Of a stretch of DNA of 64,000 bases, positions 17,137 to 26,188 are shown piece by piece. The DNA is taken from NCBI RefSeq assembly GCF_036964665.1, contig NZ_JBAMDA010000001.1, positions 1,736,001 to 1,800,000 on the forward strand, written 5' to 3'. Origin of the DNA: Nitrobacter sp. NHB1. Lineage in GTDB: Bacteria; Pseudomonadota; Alphaproteobacteria; Rhizobiales; Xanthobacteraceae. The notes under the pieces are model-generated. The model worked only from the letters and a program-made list of their open reading frames with translations. It did no database searches and was not told where the DNA came from. Positions within the stretch are counted from its first letter, which is position 1; each line of letters begins with the position of its first letter. Made by a program: the position numbers and the translations under genes.

Positions 17137-18523
17137 TGGTGACATCTCCCGCCTCGCTGACCGCCCAGCTCTGAATCGCATTGAGGTGATAGATCGAACC
17201 GAACGGTCCGTTATCGCCGCGGATTGCGATGAGCTGCTTGAGGGTGGGCTGGACATAACCGGTCTCGTCGGTGCAGCGACTTTGCAGGACCGCAGACTTT
17301 CCCTCCCACATCCACGGGAAACTGAAGCGCACCGTGCACATCGGCTCGGGGACCGATTCCAGTCGCGCCGGATACCAGGTCTTTCCTGAATCGACCGAGA
17401 CATCGACAGACTGGATCCGTCCGCGCCCTGTCCATGCAAGGCCCGTGATGTCGTAGTAACCCGGACCCGGCAGTTTCATGTCTCCCGATGGAAACGTGAT
17501 GACCGACTTGGCGTCCATGTCGAGCGTGAATATGCGCGCCTTACCGTTTCCGAGAAGATCGGTATACTTCGAGGTCTCCTCGCGCGTCATGAACGGCTTG
17601 TCGCTGACCTGCAGCCTTCGAAGCCATTTGATGTGGGTATTTCCTTCATAACCGGGAAGAAGAAGCCGCAAGGGATAGCCTTGCTCGGGACGTATCGCTT
17701 CACCGTTTTGTCCGTAAACGATAAGGGCATCCTTCAGCATTTTCTCCATGGGAATGCTGCGCGTCATGACGGCGGCATCGGCGCCTTCGGCCAGCACCCA
17801 GGCCGCCCCCTCCTTAAATCCGGTCTCGCGCGCGAACGTCGCGAACTGAACGCCGGTCCATTCGGATGTGCTGAGCAGTCCGTGCGTTCCCTGCACGGTC
17901 TTCATGGTCGGCTTGTTCCACTCCGTCAGACCGTTGCCGGAACACTCGATGAAATGCTTGCGAGTCACGGAGGGCAGCCGCTTGATATCGGCCATTGAGA
18001 ACGTCATCGGGCGATCCACCATACCGTGGATCAACAGGTTATGCTTCGCCGGGTCGATCGTCGGGATTCCGCCGTGATGACGTTCGAAGTGAAGCCCTGA
18101 TGGCGTGATGTTGCCGAGTCCCGTGCCGAGCGGAGTCAGACTCCAGGAGGTGTTCGCGTTGGGTGTTGGGTAACGCACGCGAACTTCGGTCTCGAATTGA
18201 GACCTCGTTCCATAGCTTTCATCGGCGACAGGCCGTCCCTGTTCTTTGGTCGGGTCGGCAGGAACATCGTACAGGACTGCCCCGGGCGGAGCCTTCGGCG
18301 ATTCAGCGCGAGCGATCCTGGATGCGCCCGCTACTCCAACTATTGAACTCGCTGCAAACAAAAAGCCGCGCCGGCTCGATATCGCGCGGCGTGGAAACAT
18401 TCCTTCCTTGCATTCGCAATCTTCTTGCAGACGCTGAACGATATGGCGCTGTTCGGCCAAAACCATCTGCTCGAACATCCGGCGAGCCTGGTCGTCATAG
18501 ACGACCTTTTCATCGCTATTCAA
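17123..18523 (-). CDS. SoxC/sulfite oxidase-family molybdopterin dehydrogenase, Tat-exported
   Basis: A 466-residue enzyme with the SoxC pattern 'GLHFERHHGGIPTIDP' and the molybdenum-ligating Cys194 in 'HFIECSGNGLT', then a C-terminal Mo-cofactor dimerisation domain ('GLAWTGRGRIQSVDVSVDSG'). SoxC/SorA enzymes oxidise sulfite or sulfane sulfur in the periplasm. A twin-arginine signal 'SSRRGFLFAASS' starts near residue 49 after an unusually long, charged, cysteine-bearing leader ('QEDCECKEG'). The start is set at TTG 18521-18523 because AAGGAG lies six bases upstream. No other sox genes (XYZAB) or sor regulators are in the window, so the physiological substrate is unproven. Confidence 0.87.
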   Translation of the reverse strand: MNSDEKVVYDDQARRMFEQMVLAEQRHIVQRLQEDCECKEGMFPRRAISSRRGFLFAASSIVGVAGASRIARAESPKAPPGAVLYDVPADPTKEQGRPVADESYGTRSQFETEVRVRYPTPNANTSWSLTPLGTGLGNITPSGLHFERHHGGIPTIDPAKHNLLIHGMVDRPMTFSMADIKRLPSVTRKHFIECSGNGLTEWNKPTMKTVQGTHGLLSTSEWTGVQFATFARETGFKEGAAWVLAEGADAAVMTRSIPMEKMLKDALIVYGQNGEAIRPEQGYPLRLLLPGYEGNTHIKWLRRLQVSDKPFMTREETSKYTDLLGNGKARIFTLDMDAKSVITFPSGDMKLPGPGYYDITGLAWTGRGRIQSVDVSVDSGKTWYPARLESVPEPMCTVRFSFPWMWEGKSAVLQSRCTDETGYVQPTLKQLIAIRGDNGPFGSIYHLNAIQSWAVSEAGDVTNVHA

Positions 18524-18961
18524 GTTTCTCTCCTTAAGAGATTCCACAATCAATTGAGGAACTCCACTACGCCTAGTGAAGCCTCAATTTGACGTTCAAC
18601 TCGAAATTCATCGCAGCGCAAACTTCCGCGATATGTCCGTAAACTGGCGTGCGCCCGCTTGGTTCCCTGCAATCCTTTCAAGCATGGATCATACTTTCGT
18701 ACGACGTCGCCATGCAGTTCGCTCGTTCAGCGCAAAATGACCGTGTCAGTTTTGCACGAACTCGCACCCACAGCGACAAATGCCGAGCGCTTGCGCTGGG
18801 AATGACGAAAAAGTGCGTGTATCAATTCGCTTCCGTCGTTGGCAGGCTTGACCCAGCAATCCATCCAAACAAAAGTCGCACAGCAGATTTTCAGCCAGCC
18901 GAAACATCTTCGCGAAGCGCGCTTCGCGCTTTTGTCCGGCCATGACGCACCGGGATTCACA
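18524..18961. other. Gene-free spacer with repeat fragments
   Basis: No gene is supported. It holds one copy of the short motif CTAGTGAAG...AATTTGA (from 18573) seen three more times in the window, and around 18840-18900 the start of a 'GGCAGGCTTGACCCAGCAATCC' type element. The promoter of the SoxC-like gene and that of the lytic transglycosylase gene must lie here. Confidence 0.5.
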
Positions 18962-20263
18962 ATGCTTTCTCGCTTTTCTCCGTTCGCCGTCGTCCCTGCG
19001 TTGCTCGCCACCATCGCTTTCGCCTCCCCCGCGCTCGCCCAGCGCGGCGCGTCGTGCCACAACGGCATGAGCTTTCCGCAATTTCTGCGCAGTCTCGAAC
19101 AAGACGCGCAAAAGGCCGGCGTGTCGCAGCGCGCGATCAGCGCGGCCGCGCCTTACATGGTCTACGATCAGGGCATCGTGAACCGCGACCGCGGTCAGCG
19201 CGTGTTCGGGCAACTGTTCACGCAGTTCGCCGGCCGCATGGCCTCGGAAGCGCGGCGGGTGCGCGGGCAGAAGCTCATCAGGCAGCACGCACAGGCATTC
19301 GCGCGCGCCGAGAAGCAATACGGCGTGCCTGCGGCGGTGATCACCGCGTTCTGGGCGCTGGAGAGCGACTTCGGCGCAGTGCAGGGCAAGCTGTCGACGC
19401 TGCGCTCGCTGGTATCGCTGGCCTATGACTGCCGCCGCGCCGAGATGTTCCATGACGAGACCATCGCCGCGCTGAAGATCATCGACCGCGGCGATCTCAC
19501 ACCGTCTGAAATGATCGGCTCGTGGGCCGGCGAACTTGGCCAGACGCAATTCCTGCCGCGACATTACTACGACTACGCCGTCGACTACGACGGCGACGGC
19601 CGCCGCGATCTGATCCACAGCGCCGCCGACGTGATCGGCTCGACCGCGAACTACATCGCGACGGGACTGAAATGGAAACGCGGCGAACCATGGCTGCAGG
19701 AGGTGCGGGTATCGCCGAACGCGCCTTCACATTTTCCCTGGGACCAGGCCGATCTCGCCATCAAGCATCCGCGCAGCCAGTGGGCGGCATGGGGCGTCGC
19801 TTTCGCCGACGGCAAGCCGCTGCCGAACGACCGGCTTCCGGCCTCGCTGCTGCTGCCGATGGGACGCAACGGCCCGGCGTTTCTGGCTTACGACAACTTC
19901 GCTGCGTACACGGAGTGGAACAACTCGCTGATCTATTCCACCACCGCCGCCTATCTCGCCACGCGCATCGCAGGAGCCGCGCCGATGCGAAAGCCGTCGG
20001 CACGGGTGGCGCAACTCACCTTCGAGCAGATCAAGCAATTGCAGCGGTTGCTGGTGAAGGCTGGCTACGATGTCGGCAAGATCGACGGCGTGCTCGGCCA
20101 GCAGACCCGCAGCGCGGTCAAGGCGATGCAGATCAGGTACGGCCAGCCTGCGGATTCCTGGCCGACCGCCGAACTGCTGGCGCGGATGCGCGGCCACGCC
20201 GCGCCCACGGCCGGTGCGGCCGAGGCGACGGCCGTGCCGCGTCCGGTTCAGCCGCATCGTTAA
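18962..20263 (+). CDS. MltB-family lytic murein transglycosylase with peptidoglycan-binding domain
   Basis: A 433-residue exported enzyme that cuts peptidoglycan glycan strands to form 1,6-anhydro ends. Signal peptide 'LLATIAFASPALAQ' ends at residue 27. The SLT_2 catalytic domain contains Glu134 in 'FWALESDFGAVQGK' and 'GSWAGELGQTQFLP'; a C-terminal PG-binding_1 domain (about 345-405) shows 'IKQLQRLLVKAGYDVG' and 'KIDGVLGQQTRSAVKAMQ'. There is no lipobox, so it is likely soluble in the periplasm. A longer frame upstream starts in repeat-like sequence and is not used. Confidence 0.92.
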   Translation: MLSRFSPFAVVPALLATIAFASPALAQRGASCHNGMSFPQFLRSLEQDAQKAGVSQRAISAAAPYMVYDQGIVNRDRGQRVFGQLFTQFAGRMASEARRVRGQKLIRQHAQAFARAEKQYGVPAAVITAFWALESDFGAVQGKLSTLRSLVSLAYDCRRAEMFHDETIAALKIIDRGDLTPSEMIGSWAGELGQTQFLPRHYYDYAVDYDGDGRRDLIHSAADVIGSTANYIATGLKWKRGEPWLQEVRVSPNAPSHFPWDQADLAIKHPRSQWAAWGVAFADGKPLPNDRLPASLLLPMGRNGPAFLAYDNFAAYTEWNNSLIYSTTAAYLATRIAGAAPMRKPSARVAQLTFEQIKQLQRLLVKAGYDVGKIDGVLGQQTRSAVKAMQIRYGQPADSWPTAELLARMRGHAAPTAGAAEATAVPRPVQPHR

Positions 20264-20410
20264 GCGTAGCGGCATTACGGAAAGCGAAAATTCTTCAGCA
20301 CGCGGTTGTCTTACGCGGCCCGTGTCCCCACTTGCAGGCGGCAGCGTGTTTTCTTCCCTCCCGCCGCTGCAGATGATCCATTCCCGACCTCGCATCGCAG
20401 AGAGCACCCC

Positions 20411-20914
20411 ATGTCATTTTACGATTCCGCCGTCCCGGCCTTCCTGCAAACGCTTGGCGCCCTCTCCGACATTCTCAGGAAAGCCGAAGCCCATGCCGCC
20501 GCGCGGAAAATCGCGCCTGAAACGCTGCTGACCGCGCGGCTCTATCCGGACATGCTGCCGCTGACACGCCAGATCCAGATCGCCTGCGATTTCGCCGTGA
20601 AGACCTGCGCGCGGCTGAGCAGTTCGGAGGTGCCGAGCACGCCGGATACGGAAAAGACCTTTGACGAGTTGCAGCAGCGCCTCTCCAAAGCGGTGGATTA
20701 CGTGAAGAACACAGCACCGGCCAAATTCGAAGGCGCGGAAAATCGCGATGTGACCTTTCCCGCAGGCCCCGACAAGACGATGACGCTGAAGGGCCAGCAA
20801 TATCTCAGCCACTTCGCTTTGCCGAACTTTTACTTCCACGCAACCACCGCATACGACATCCTGCGCCACAACGGCCTCGAGATCGGCAAGCGAGACTTCA
20901 TGGGCGTGAAATAA
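20411..20914 (+). CDS. DUF1993 family protein
   Basis: A 167-residue cytosolic helical protein of unknown function. The family pattern is seen in 'SFYDSAVPAFLQTLGALSDI', 'DMLPLTRQIQIACDFAVKT', 'TFDELQQRLSKAVDYVK' and the C-terminal 'HFALPNFYFHATTAYDILRH'. The fold is expected to be a DinB-like four-helix bundle; several His residues near the end could bind a metal. The ATG at 20411 is preceded by AGAG. It is the second gene of a plus-strand pair with mltB, 147 bases apart. Confidence 0.85.
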   Translation: MSFYDSAVPAFLQTLGALSDILRKAEAHAAARKIAPETLLTARLYPDMLPLTRQIQIACDFAVKTCARLSSSEVPSTPDTEKTFDELQQRLSKAVDYVKNTAPAKFEGAENRDVTFPAGPDKTMTLKGQQYLSHFALPNFYFHATTAYDILRHNGLEIGKRDFMGVK

Positions 20915-21031
20915 GGATCGCCCGGCGGTGCAAGGGGCTATACCGACTATCCGGCACTCAACGGCAAAACGCAGGCGGCGGAGCAGCCGCAACACCTTCG
21001 ACCACGCGCGTGACCTGGTCGAGCATGACCG

Positions 21032-22576
21032 TCATGACCGCGCTCCCGCTTCCCTCGGGGGACGCCCGGTCTGCGTACGGTTTGCGGCGAGCCAGTCTTC
21101 GAGCGCTGCGATCTCGGCCGCCGACATCCGCAACCCCAGCTTGGAGCGCCGCCAGATGATGTCGTCTGCAGTGCAGGCCCATTCGTAGGAGATCAGATAG
21201 CGGACCTCACGCTCGGTCAGCGTACCGCCGAATCCCCGACCGAGATCGGCCATGGATTGCGCCACGCCCAGCACCTTTGCCGCGCGGGTGCCATAGGCGT
21301 GCGCGAGACGGTTGGCGTGCGCCGGCGCGAGGTAAGGATAGTCTTGCATCAACTCCGCCGTCAGCGTCGCGACCGCCGACACGGCCATGTCGCCTCCGGG
21401 CAGCGGCGCCTTCGCGGTCCAGCCCTCGCGCGCTTTCGTGCCCTTCAGATAGGACGACAGCTTTTCCAGCGCTTCTTCTGCGAGTCGGCGATGGGTCGTG
21501 ATCTTGCCGCCGTAGACCGAGAGCAGCGGCGTGCCGCCGGGCGTGTCGAGTTCAAATGCGTATTCGCGGGTGGCGGCCTTGGCCTCGCTGGCGCCGTCGT
21601 CGTAGAGCGGCCGCACGCCGGCATAGGTCCAGACCACGTCCTGCGGCTTCACCGGCTTCGCCAGATACTCGCTGACGGACGCGCAGAGATAGGCGACCTC
21701 CTCACCCGAGGCCTTCACCCTGGCGGGATCGCCGTCGTAATCGCGATCGGTGGTGCCGATCAGGGTGAAGTCGTCCTGATAGGGAATCGCGAACACGATC
21801 CGGCCGTCGCTGTTCTGGAAGATATAGGCGCGGTCGTGGTCGTAAAGCTTGCCGACCACGATGTGCGACCCTTGCACCAGCCGCACTCTTGCTCGGGTGT
21901 CGATGCCGGCGCCGAGCTGCAATACCTGTTCGACCCAGGGGCCGCCCGCGTTGACCAGCACCCGCGCCGCGATGGTGCTGCGTTCGCCGCTCAGCGTGTC
22001 CTCGACCGTGACGTGCCAGAGGCCGCCCGTCTGACGGGTCTCGACCGCGCGCGTCCGGGTCCGGATATCCGCGCCGCGATCGGCCGCATCGCGCGCGGTG
22101 AGGACGACGAGGCGGGCATCGTCGACGAAACAGTCCGAATATTCGAAACCCTTGCGGTAGCGGCCGGGAGCCAGCGGTTTGCCGACCTCGTCGCGGGCGA
22201 GATCGACCGAGCGCGCCGGCGGCAGCAGCTTTCGTCCGCCGATGTGGTCGTAAAGGAACAGGCCGAATCGCAGCAGCCATGTCGGCCGCAAGCCCGCGTG
22301 GTGCGGCAACACGAAGCGCAGCGGGCGGATGATGTGGGGCGCGATCCGCCAGAGGATTTCGCGCTCGATCAACGCCTCGCGAACCAGATGAAACTCGTAA
22401 TATTCGAGATAGCGCAACCCGCCATGCACGAGCTTGGTCGACAGCGACGAGGTGCCGCTGGCCAGATCGTTCATTTCGCACAGAAAAACCGAATTTCCGC
22501 GCCCGGCCGCGTCGCGCGCAATCCCGCACCCGTTGATGCCGCCGCCAATGATAGCGAGGTCGAAAACCTGACCCAC
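21032..22576 (-). CDS. glpD: Aerobic glycerol-3-phosphate dehydrogenase
   Basis: A 514-residue FAD enzyme at the inner membrane, oxidising glycerol-3-phosphate to dihydroxyacetone phosphate and passing electrons to quinone. The FAD-binding loop 'IIGGGINGCGIARDAAGRG' is at the N-terminus; 'GTSSLSTKLVHGGLRYLE', 'VVWTYAGVRPL' and 'VYGGKITTHRRLAEEALEKL' are family motifs, and a C-terminal alpha domain follows. Translation probably begins at GTG 22574-22576. No glpK or glpF is adjacent. Confidence 0.94.
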   Translation of the reverse strand: MGQVFDLAIIGGGINGCGIARDAAGRGNSVFLCEMNDLASGTSSLSTKLVHGGLRYLEYYEFHLVREALIEREILWRIAPHIIRPLRFVLPHHAGLRPTWLLRFGLFLYDHIGGRKLLPPARSVDLARDEVGKPLAPGRYRKGFEYSDCFVDDARLVVLTARDAADRGADIRTRTRAVETRQTGGLWHVTVEDTLSGERSTIAARVLVNAGGPWVEQVLQLGAGIDTRARVRLVQGSHIVVGKLYDHDRAYIFQNSDGRIVFAIPYQDDFTLIGTTDRDYDGDPARVKASGEEVAYLCASVSEYLAKPVKPQDVVWTYAGVRPLYDDGASEAKAATREYAFELDTPGGTPLLSVYGGKITTHRRLAEEALEKLSSYLKGTKAREGWTAKAPLPGGDMAVSAVATLTAELMQDYPYLAPAHANRLAHAYGTRAAKVLGVAQSMADLGRGFGGTLTEREVRYLISYEWACTADDIIWRRSKLGLRMSAAEIAALEDWLAANRTQTGRPPREAGARS

Positions 22577-22793
22577 GGACGCACGCCCTCAATTTTTGTC
22601 GTAAATCACTGGTATAGAAATATGTTCAGGATTGCGATTGGAACAGGCATCGCCGCGCCGGGTGTAGATTCGTTCGAATTCACCAGGAAACGTGTCGCGG
22701 AAACGATCTGGAATGGTCGGGCCAAACAAGCATAGGTCGCTCCGCTGGAGGCCACCGAGGCAGTCCTCCGTACCGGGCCGCGCGCGGCAGCCT

Positions 22794-22925
22794 TTATAGG
22801 CCGAATGAGTGGCCAAGAGCCCGTGCCAATGAAAAGCCGGCACGGGTCAATGTTCCGTTATTGTAATTCTGGTCCCACTGGTTGATCACAAGCAGCACAA
22901 TCGCCAAGGCAAAAATTATCTTCAT
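22794..22925 (-). CDS. Small membrane protein, 43 residues
   Basis: Starts with a membrane helix 'MKIIFALAIVLLVINQ' followed by 'WDQNYNNGTLTRAGFS' and ends 'ARALGHSFGL'. Short proteins with this layout (one helix, then a 'DQ.YNNG..T' motif, then 'HSFG') are frequent in Bradyrhizobium-type genomes, which supports it as real. Function unknown. There is no clear ribosome-binding site; a longer frame begins upstream at 23033 but adds a segment without any sign of conservation. Confidence 0.5.
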   Translation of the reverse strand: MKIIFALAIVLLVINQWDQNYNNGTLTRAGFSLARALGHSFGL

Positions 22926-23131
22926 GACGGTAGGTTGGCACCAGAGTCCTAATATTAAATTAGGGCAATCGCGAGTCAGGCGCCTGGGTAAGGGTCTAGC
23001 GGTAGGGAAGCCGGTGTGCGGAGGCTGCGTCACTAATGCTCTGCATTGAAACTGGTCCCTGCCGACATCCTGTCGTGCGATGTTGGCAGAAACGGTGAAC
23101 GCAGTATTTTCAGCGTCGGGCTACGTCGGCA

Positions 23132-23368
23132 TCAAAATCGAAATTTTGGTAGCGCCCGACGGAGCGATTTCACGAAATCGGGACACGCGGATTTCTGCGA
23201 TAACGCGCGTTTCTTCGCGGCACGCTCCGCTTCACGGGCGCTGCGAAACAGCTTGCCGTCCAGGGAACTGAACCGCCGGGAGGCCGAAAAGAACCGGAAC
23301 CCGGCGCGATCGCGCACCACAATGCCGGCGGATTCCGAACCGACTTCGATGATATAGGTATTCGACAT
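23132..23368 (-). CDS. Conserved hypothetical protein, 78 residues
   Basis: A small, basic, probably cytosolic protein beginning 'SNTYIIEVGSESAGIVVRD' (beta strands), then 'GFRFFSASRRFSSLDGKLFR' and an 'SAREAERAAKKRA' helix. I recognise the pattern from small proteins of this bacterial group, without known function. It stands alone between the 43-residue protein and the thioesterase gene. Confidence 0.65.
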   Translation of the reverse strand: MSNTYIIEVGSESAGIVVRDRAGFRFFSASRRFSSLDGKLFRSAREAERAAKKRALSQKSACPDFVKSLRRALPKFRF

Positions 23369-23579
23369 GTCCCACTCGCATTTTTCCCGGCTGGGAGGCC
23401 GCGCAAATAACGGGCAACGGGAGAAAACGTTCCCTGTCGTTCCATCAGGATATGGACATGGTTCTCACGTACGCAACTAGAATCCGTCGAGGTTTGATGA
23501 CTCGTCGGATTGCTGGATTCCGAATCGCCTTGCCGTGCAAGCCGTCCGGAATGACTTGAGTTAGAGAAGTGGATGCCGA

Positions 23580-24044
23580 CTACGCCGAAACCGGCCGGTC
23601 GTCCTGCGGGACTTGCCGCGGCGGGACCTCCCGCGGGTTGCCCTGATCGTCGATCGCGACGTAGGTGAACTTGCCGTCGGTGACGAGGATGAACTGCATC
23701 TCCTTGCGGCGCATCACCCAGGCTTCCAGATGCACCGTGACCGAGGTCCTGCCGATGCGGACCAGCGTGGCGTGAACGGAGACGAGATCGCCGACATAGA
23801 CCGGCTTGCGGAAATTCATGGCGTCGATCGCAACCGTCACGGTGCGCGACTTCGCAAGCTTGGATGCGAAGATGCCGCCGCCGATGTCCATCTGGCTGAG
23901 CAGCCAACCGCCGAAGATGTCGCCGTTCTGGTTGGTGTCCGCGGGCATCGCCAGCGTGCGCGTGCAAAGTTCGCCGAGCGGCACGGTCTCGGTGTTCGGC
24001 GGGGCGTGAACGGCCGTTGCGTCGGTCATGGGGGCATCCGTCAT
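23580..24044 (-). CDS. Acyl-CoA thioesterase, YciA-like hotdog fold
   Basis: A 154-residue enzyme hydrolysing acyl-CoA. Motifs 'TNQNGDIFGGWLLSQMDIGG' (active-site Asn/Asp region), 'TVAIDAMNFRKPVYVGDLV' and a final strand 'EMQFILVTDGKFTYVAID' define the family. It is the last gene of the fadE-fadI-fadJ run, 46 bases after fadJ, so it probably acts on intermediates or recycles CoA during beta-oxidation. The start is uncertain: two in-frame ATGs are created by a near-exact 15-bp tandem duplication, giving 'MTDAPMTDA'. Confidence 0.87.
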   Translation of the reverse strand: MTDAPMTDATAVHAPPNTETVPLGELCTRTLAMPADTNQNGDIFGGWLLSQMDIGGGIFASKLAKSRTVTVAIDAMNFRKPVYVGDLVSVHATLVRIGRTSVTVHLEAWVMRRKEMQFILVTDGKFTYVAIDDQGNPREVPPRQVPQDDRPVSA

Positions 24045-24054
24045 GGGGGCGTCC
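24025..24054. repeat. Near-exact 15-bp tandem duplication at thioesterase start
   Basis: GTCATGGGGGCATCC (24025-24039) is followed by GTCATGGGGGCGTCC (24040-24054), one mismatch. It keeps frame and duplicates the start region of the thioesterase, so two alternative ATGs exist. Confidence 0.8.
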
Positions 24055-24090
24055 GTCAGCGGTCTGTCGAAGGCAATATCACGCGTTGCC

Positions 24091-26181
24091 TCACTTGAAC
24101 GTATCCCAGCCGGGGTCCGGCGCAAAACGGACGCCGAATTTTTCCGCAAGCGCGCGCAAGTTGGCGGCGACATTCTCCGCGCCACGGGTGCGCGCATAGT
24201 TCAGCGGGCCGCCGCGGAACGGCGCGTAGCCGGTGCCGAAGATCATCGCACCATCGACCAGATCGGGATCGTCGACGATGCCTTCGCGCAGGCACGCGAC
24301 GCAGACGTTCGACATCGGCAGCACCAGGCGGTCGATCATTTCCGGCGTGACCTGCGACCTGCTCGCGGTGCCCTTGTCGGCCTTGCCGTCGCGCCACGTA
24401 TAAAAACCCTTGCCGGTCTTGCGGCCGAGTTCTCCCTTCGTCACCTTTTCGCGCAGCCAGTCCGGTGGCTGAGGAAGAGCTTCACCGAACTTCGAACGCA
24501 GTTCGTCGCCGACAGCGAGGCAGATGTCCAGCCCGACCTGGTCGGCGAGTTCGATCGGCCCCATCGGCATACCGAATTTTTCCGCCGCGGCATCGATCAC
24601 GGTCTTGTCGATCTTCTCGTCGAGCATGACCATGGCTTCGAGCATGTACGGCGTCAGCGCGCGGTTGACGAGGAAACCCGACGAGCTTTGCACCGGCAGC
24701 GGCAGCCGGTCGATGGCGCCGACGAATGCCATTGCCTCTTTCAACACCTGCGGGTCGGCGGCATCGTGGCTGACTACCTCGACCAGTTGCAGTCGCGACA
24801 CCGGATTGAAGAAGTGCAAACCCACCAGCCGCTCCGGATGCTGCAGCGTGGTGCGCAGTTCCTGCAGCGGAATGCTCGAGGTGTTGGTGGCGAGGATCGC
24901 GCCCGGCTTCATCCTCGGCTCGATACCGGCATAGACCTTCTGCTTCAGGTCGAGCTTTTCGGGCACCGCCTCGATGATGAGATCGGCATTGCGCACGCCC
25001 TCGCCGTTGAGATCGGGCATCAGGCGGTCGAGCGCGTCGCGGATCCCGGTGCGCTTGCGGGCGATCTTGCCGTAGAGGCCGGATGCGCGCTTCATCGCGC
25101 CGGCGATCGGCTCCGGCTTCATGTCCGCGAGCGTCACCCGGATGTCCTGATGCGCGCACCACGCGGCGATGTCGCCGCCCATGGCGCCGGCGCCGATGAC
25201 GTGCAGATGCTTCACGACATTGCCGCCGCCGGCGAGCTTCTTCATCTGCTCGCGCAGGAAGAACACCCGGATCAGGTTCTGCGCCGTCGACGTCACCATC
25301 AGGCCGGCGAAGGAACGCTTTTCGGCCGCAAGCATCGCGGCCTTGCTGCCGCCATGCTTCTCCCAGAGATCGATCAGCGCATAGGGGGCCGGATAATGCT
25401 CTTGCGGTGCGGCCTTCTCCGCCTCCTGGCGCATCCGCTTGCTGAGAAAGCCGCGAACGGGACCGACGTTAAGCAGCCGATTGAGCGCACTTGGTCCGCC
25501 GCGCTTCAGCCGGCCGGCCACCACATCTTTCACCGCGTTGCGGACGTGGCGCTCCTGGGTCACGGCGTCGACAAGGCCGAGCGCACGCGCTTTCCGCGCG
25601 TCGACGGTCTTGCCGGTCAGCATCAGCGTCATCGCCTGCATCGGATTGACCAGTCTGGTGAACCGTGCGGTGCCGCCGAGTCCGGGATGCAGCCCGAGCA
25701 TCACTTCCGGGAAACCGAACCGCGCATTGTCGATGGCGATCCTCGTCCGGCACGCCAGCGCCAGTTCGAGCCCGCCGCCGAGGCAGAAGCCGTGGATCAC
25801 GGCGACGCTCGGAATCTTCAGCGCTTCCAGCCGGTCGATGATGCCGTGCGCGCGGCCGATCGTCGTTTCGACCTCGCCCGGATCGGCGGCGCCGCGGAAC
25901 TCGTTGACATCGGCGCCGGCGATGAAACCGGACGTCTTCGCCGAGCGGATCACGACGCCGACGGGCGGCTGGCTTTCCAGCACGCTCACGATCGCGCCGA
26001 ACTCCTCCATCACCTCCGACGACAGCGTGTTGGCGCTGGAATCGGCGCGGTCGAACAGCACCCACGCCACGCCGTCGGCGTCGCGCGTCAGCTTGAAGTT
26101 ACGATAAGGGCCGCTTGCATCGGGTTTCGGCCCGAGTTCAAGCACACGATCCTTGAGAACGTCCAATACTTTCGAATCCAT
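24091..26181 (-). CDS. fadJ: Fatty-acid oxidation multifunctional alpha subunit (enoyl-CoA hydratase / 3-hydroxyacyl-CoA dehydrogenase)
   Basis: A 696-residue bifunctional enzyme. The crotonase domain (1-190) has the oxyanion 'SGFIAGADVNEF' and catalytic glutamates E139 ('GGGLEL') and E159 ('FPEV'). The dehydrogenase domain from about 308 has the NAD loop 'VIGAGAMGGDIAAW', 'TNTSSIPLQEL' and the catalytic His in 'GLHFFNPV'. It converts enoyl-CoA to 3-ketoacyl-CoA, the substrate of the thiolase encoded seven bases upstream. It is shorter than E. coli FadB because the isomerase linker is reduced. Confidence 0.93.
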   Translation of the reverse strand: MDSKVLDVLKDRVLELGPKPDASGPYRNFKLTRDADGVAWVLFDRADSSANTLSSEVMEEFGAIVSVLESQPPVGVVIRSAKTSGFIAGADVNEFRGAADPGEVETTIGRAHGIIDRLEALKIPSVAVIHGFCLGGGLELALACRTRIAIDNARFGFPEVMLGLHPGLGGTARFTRLVNPMQAMTLMLTGKTVDARKARALGLVDAVTQERHVRNAVKDVVAGRLKRGGPSALNRLLNVGPVRGFLSKRMRQEAEKAAPQEHYPAPYALIDLWEKHGGSKAAMLAAEKRSFAGLMVTSTAQNLIRVFFLREQMKKLAGGGNVVKHLHVIGAGAMGGDIAAWCAHQDIRVTLADMKPEPIAGAMKRASGLYGKIARKRTGIRDALDRLMPDLNGEGVRNADLIIEAVPEKLDLKQKVYAGIEPRMKPGAILATNTSSIPLQELRTTLQHPERLVGLHFFNPVSRLQLVEVVSHDAADPQVLKEAMAFVGAIDRLPLPVQSSSGFLVNRALTPYMLEAMVMLDEKIDKTVIDAAAEKFGMPMGPIELADQVGLDICLAVGDELRSKFGEALPQPPDWLREKVTKGELGRKTGKGFYTWRDGKADKGTASRSQVTPEMIDRLVLPMSNVCVACLREGIVDDPDLVDGAMIFGTGYAPFRGGPLNYARTRGAENVAANLRALAEKFGVRFAPDPGWDTFK

Positions 26182-26188
26182 GACGCCC

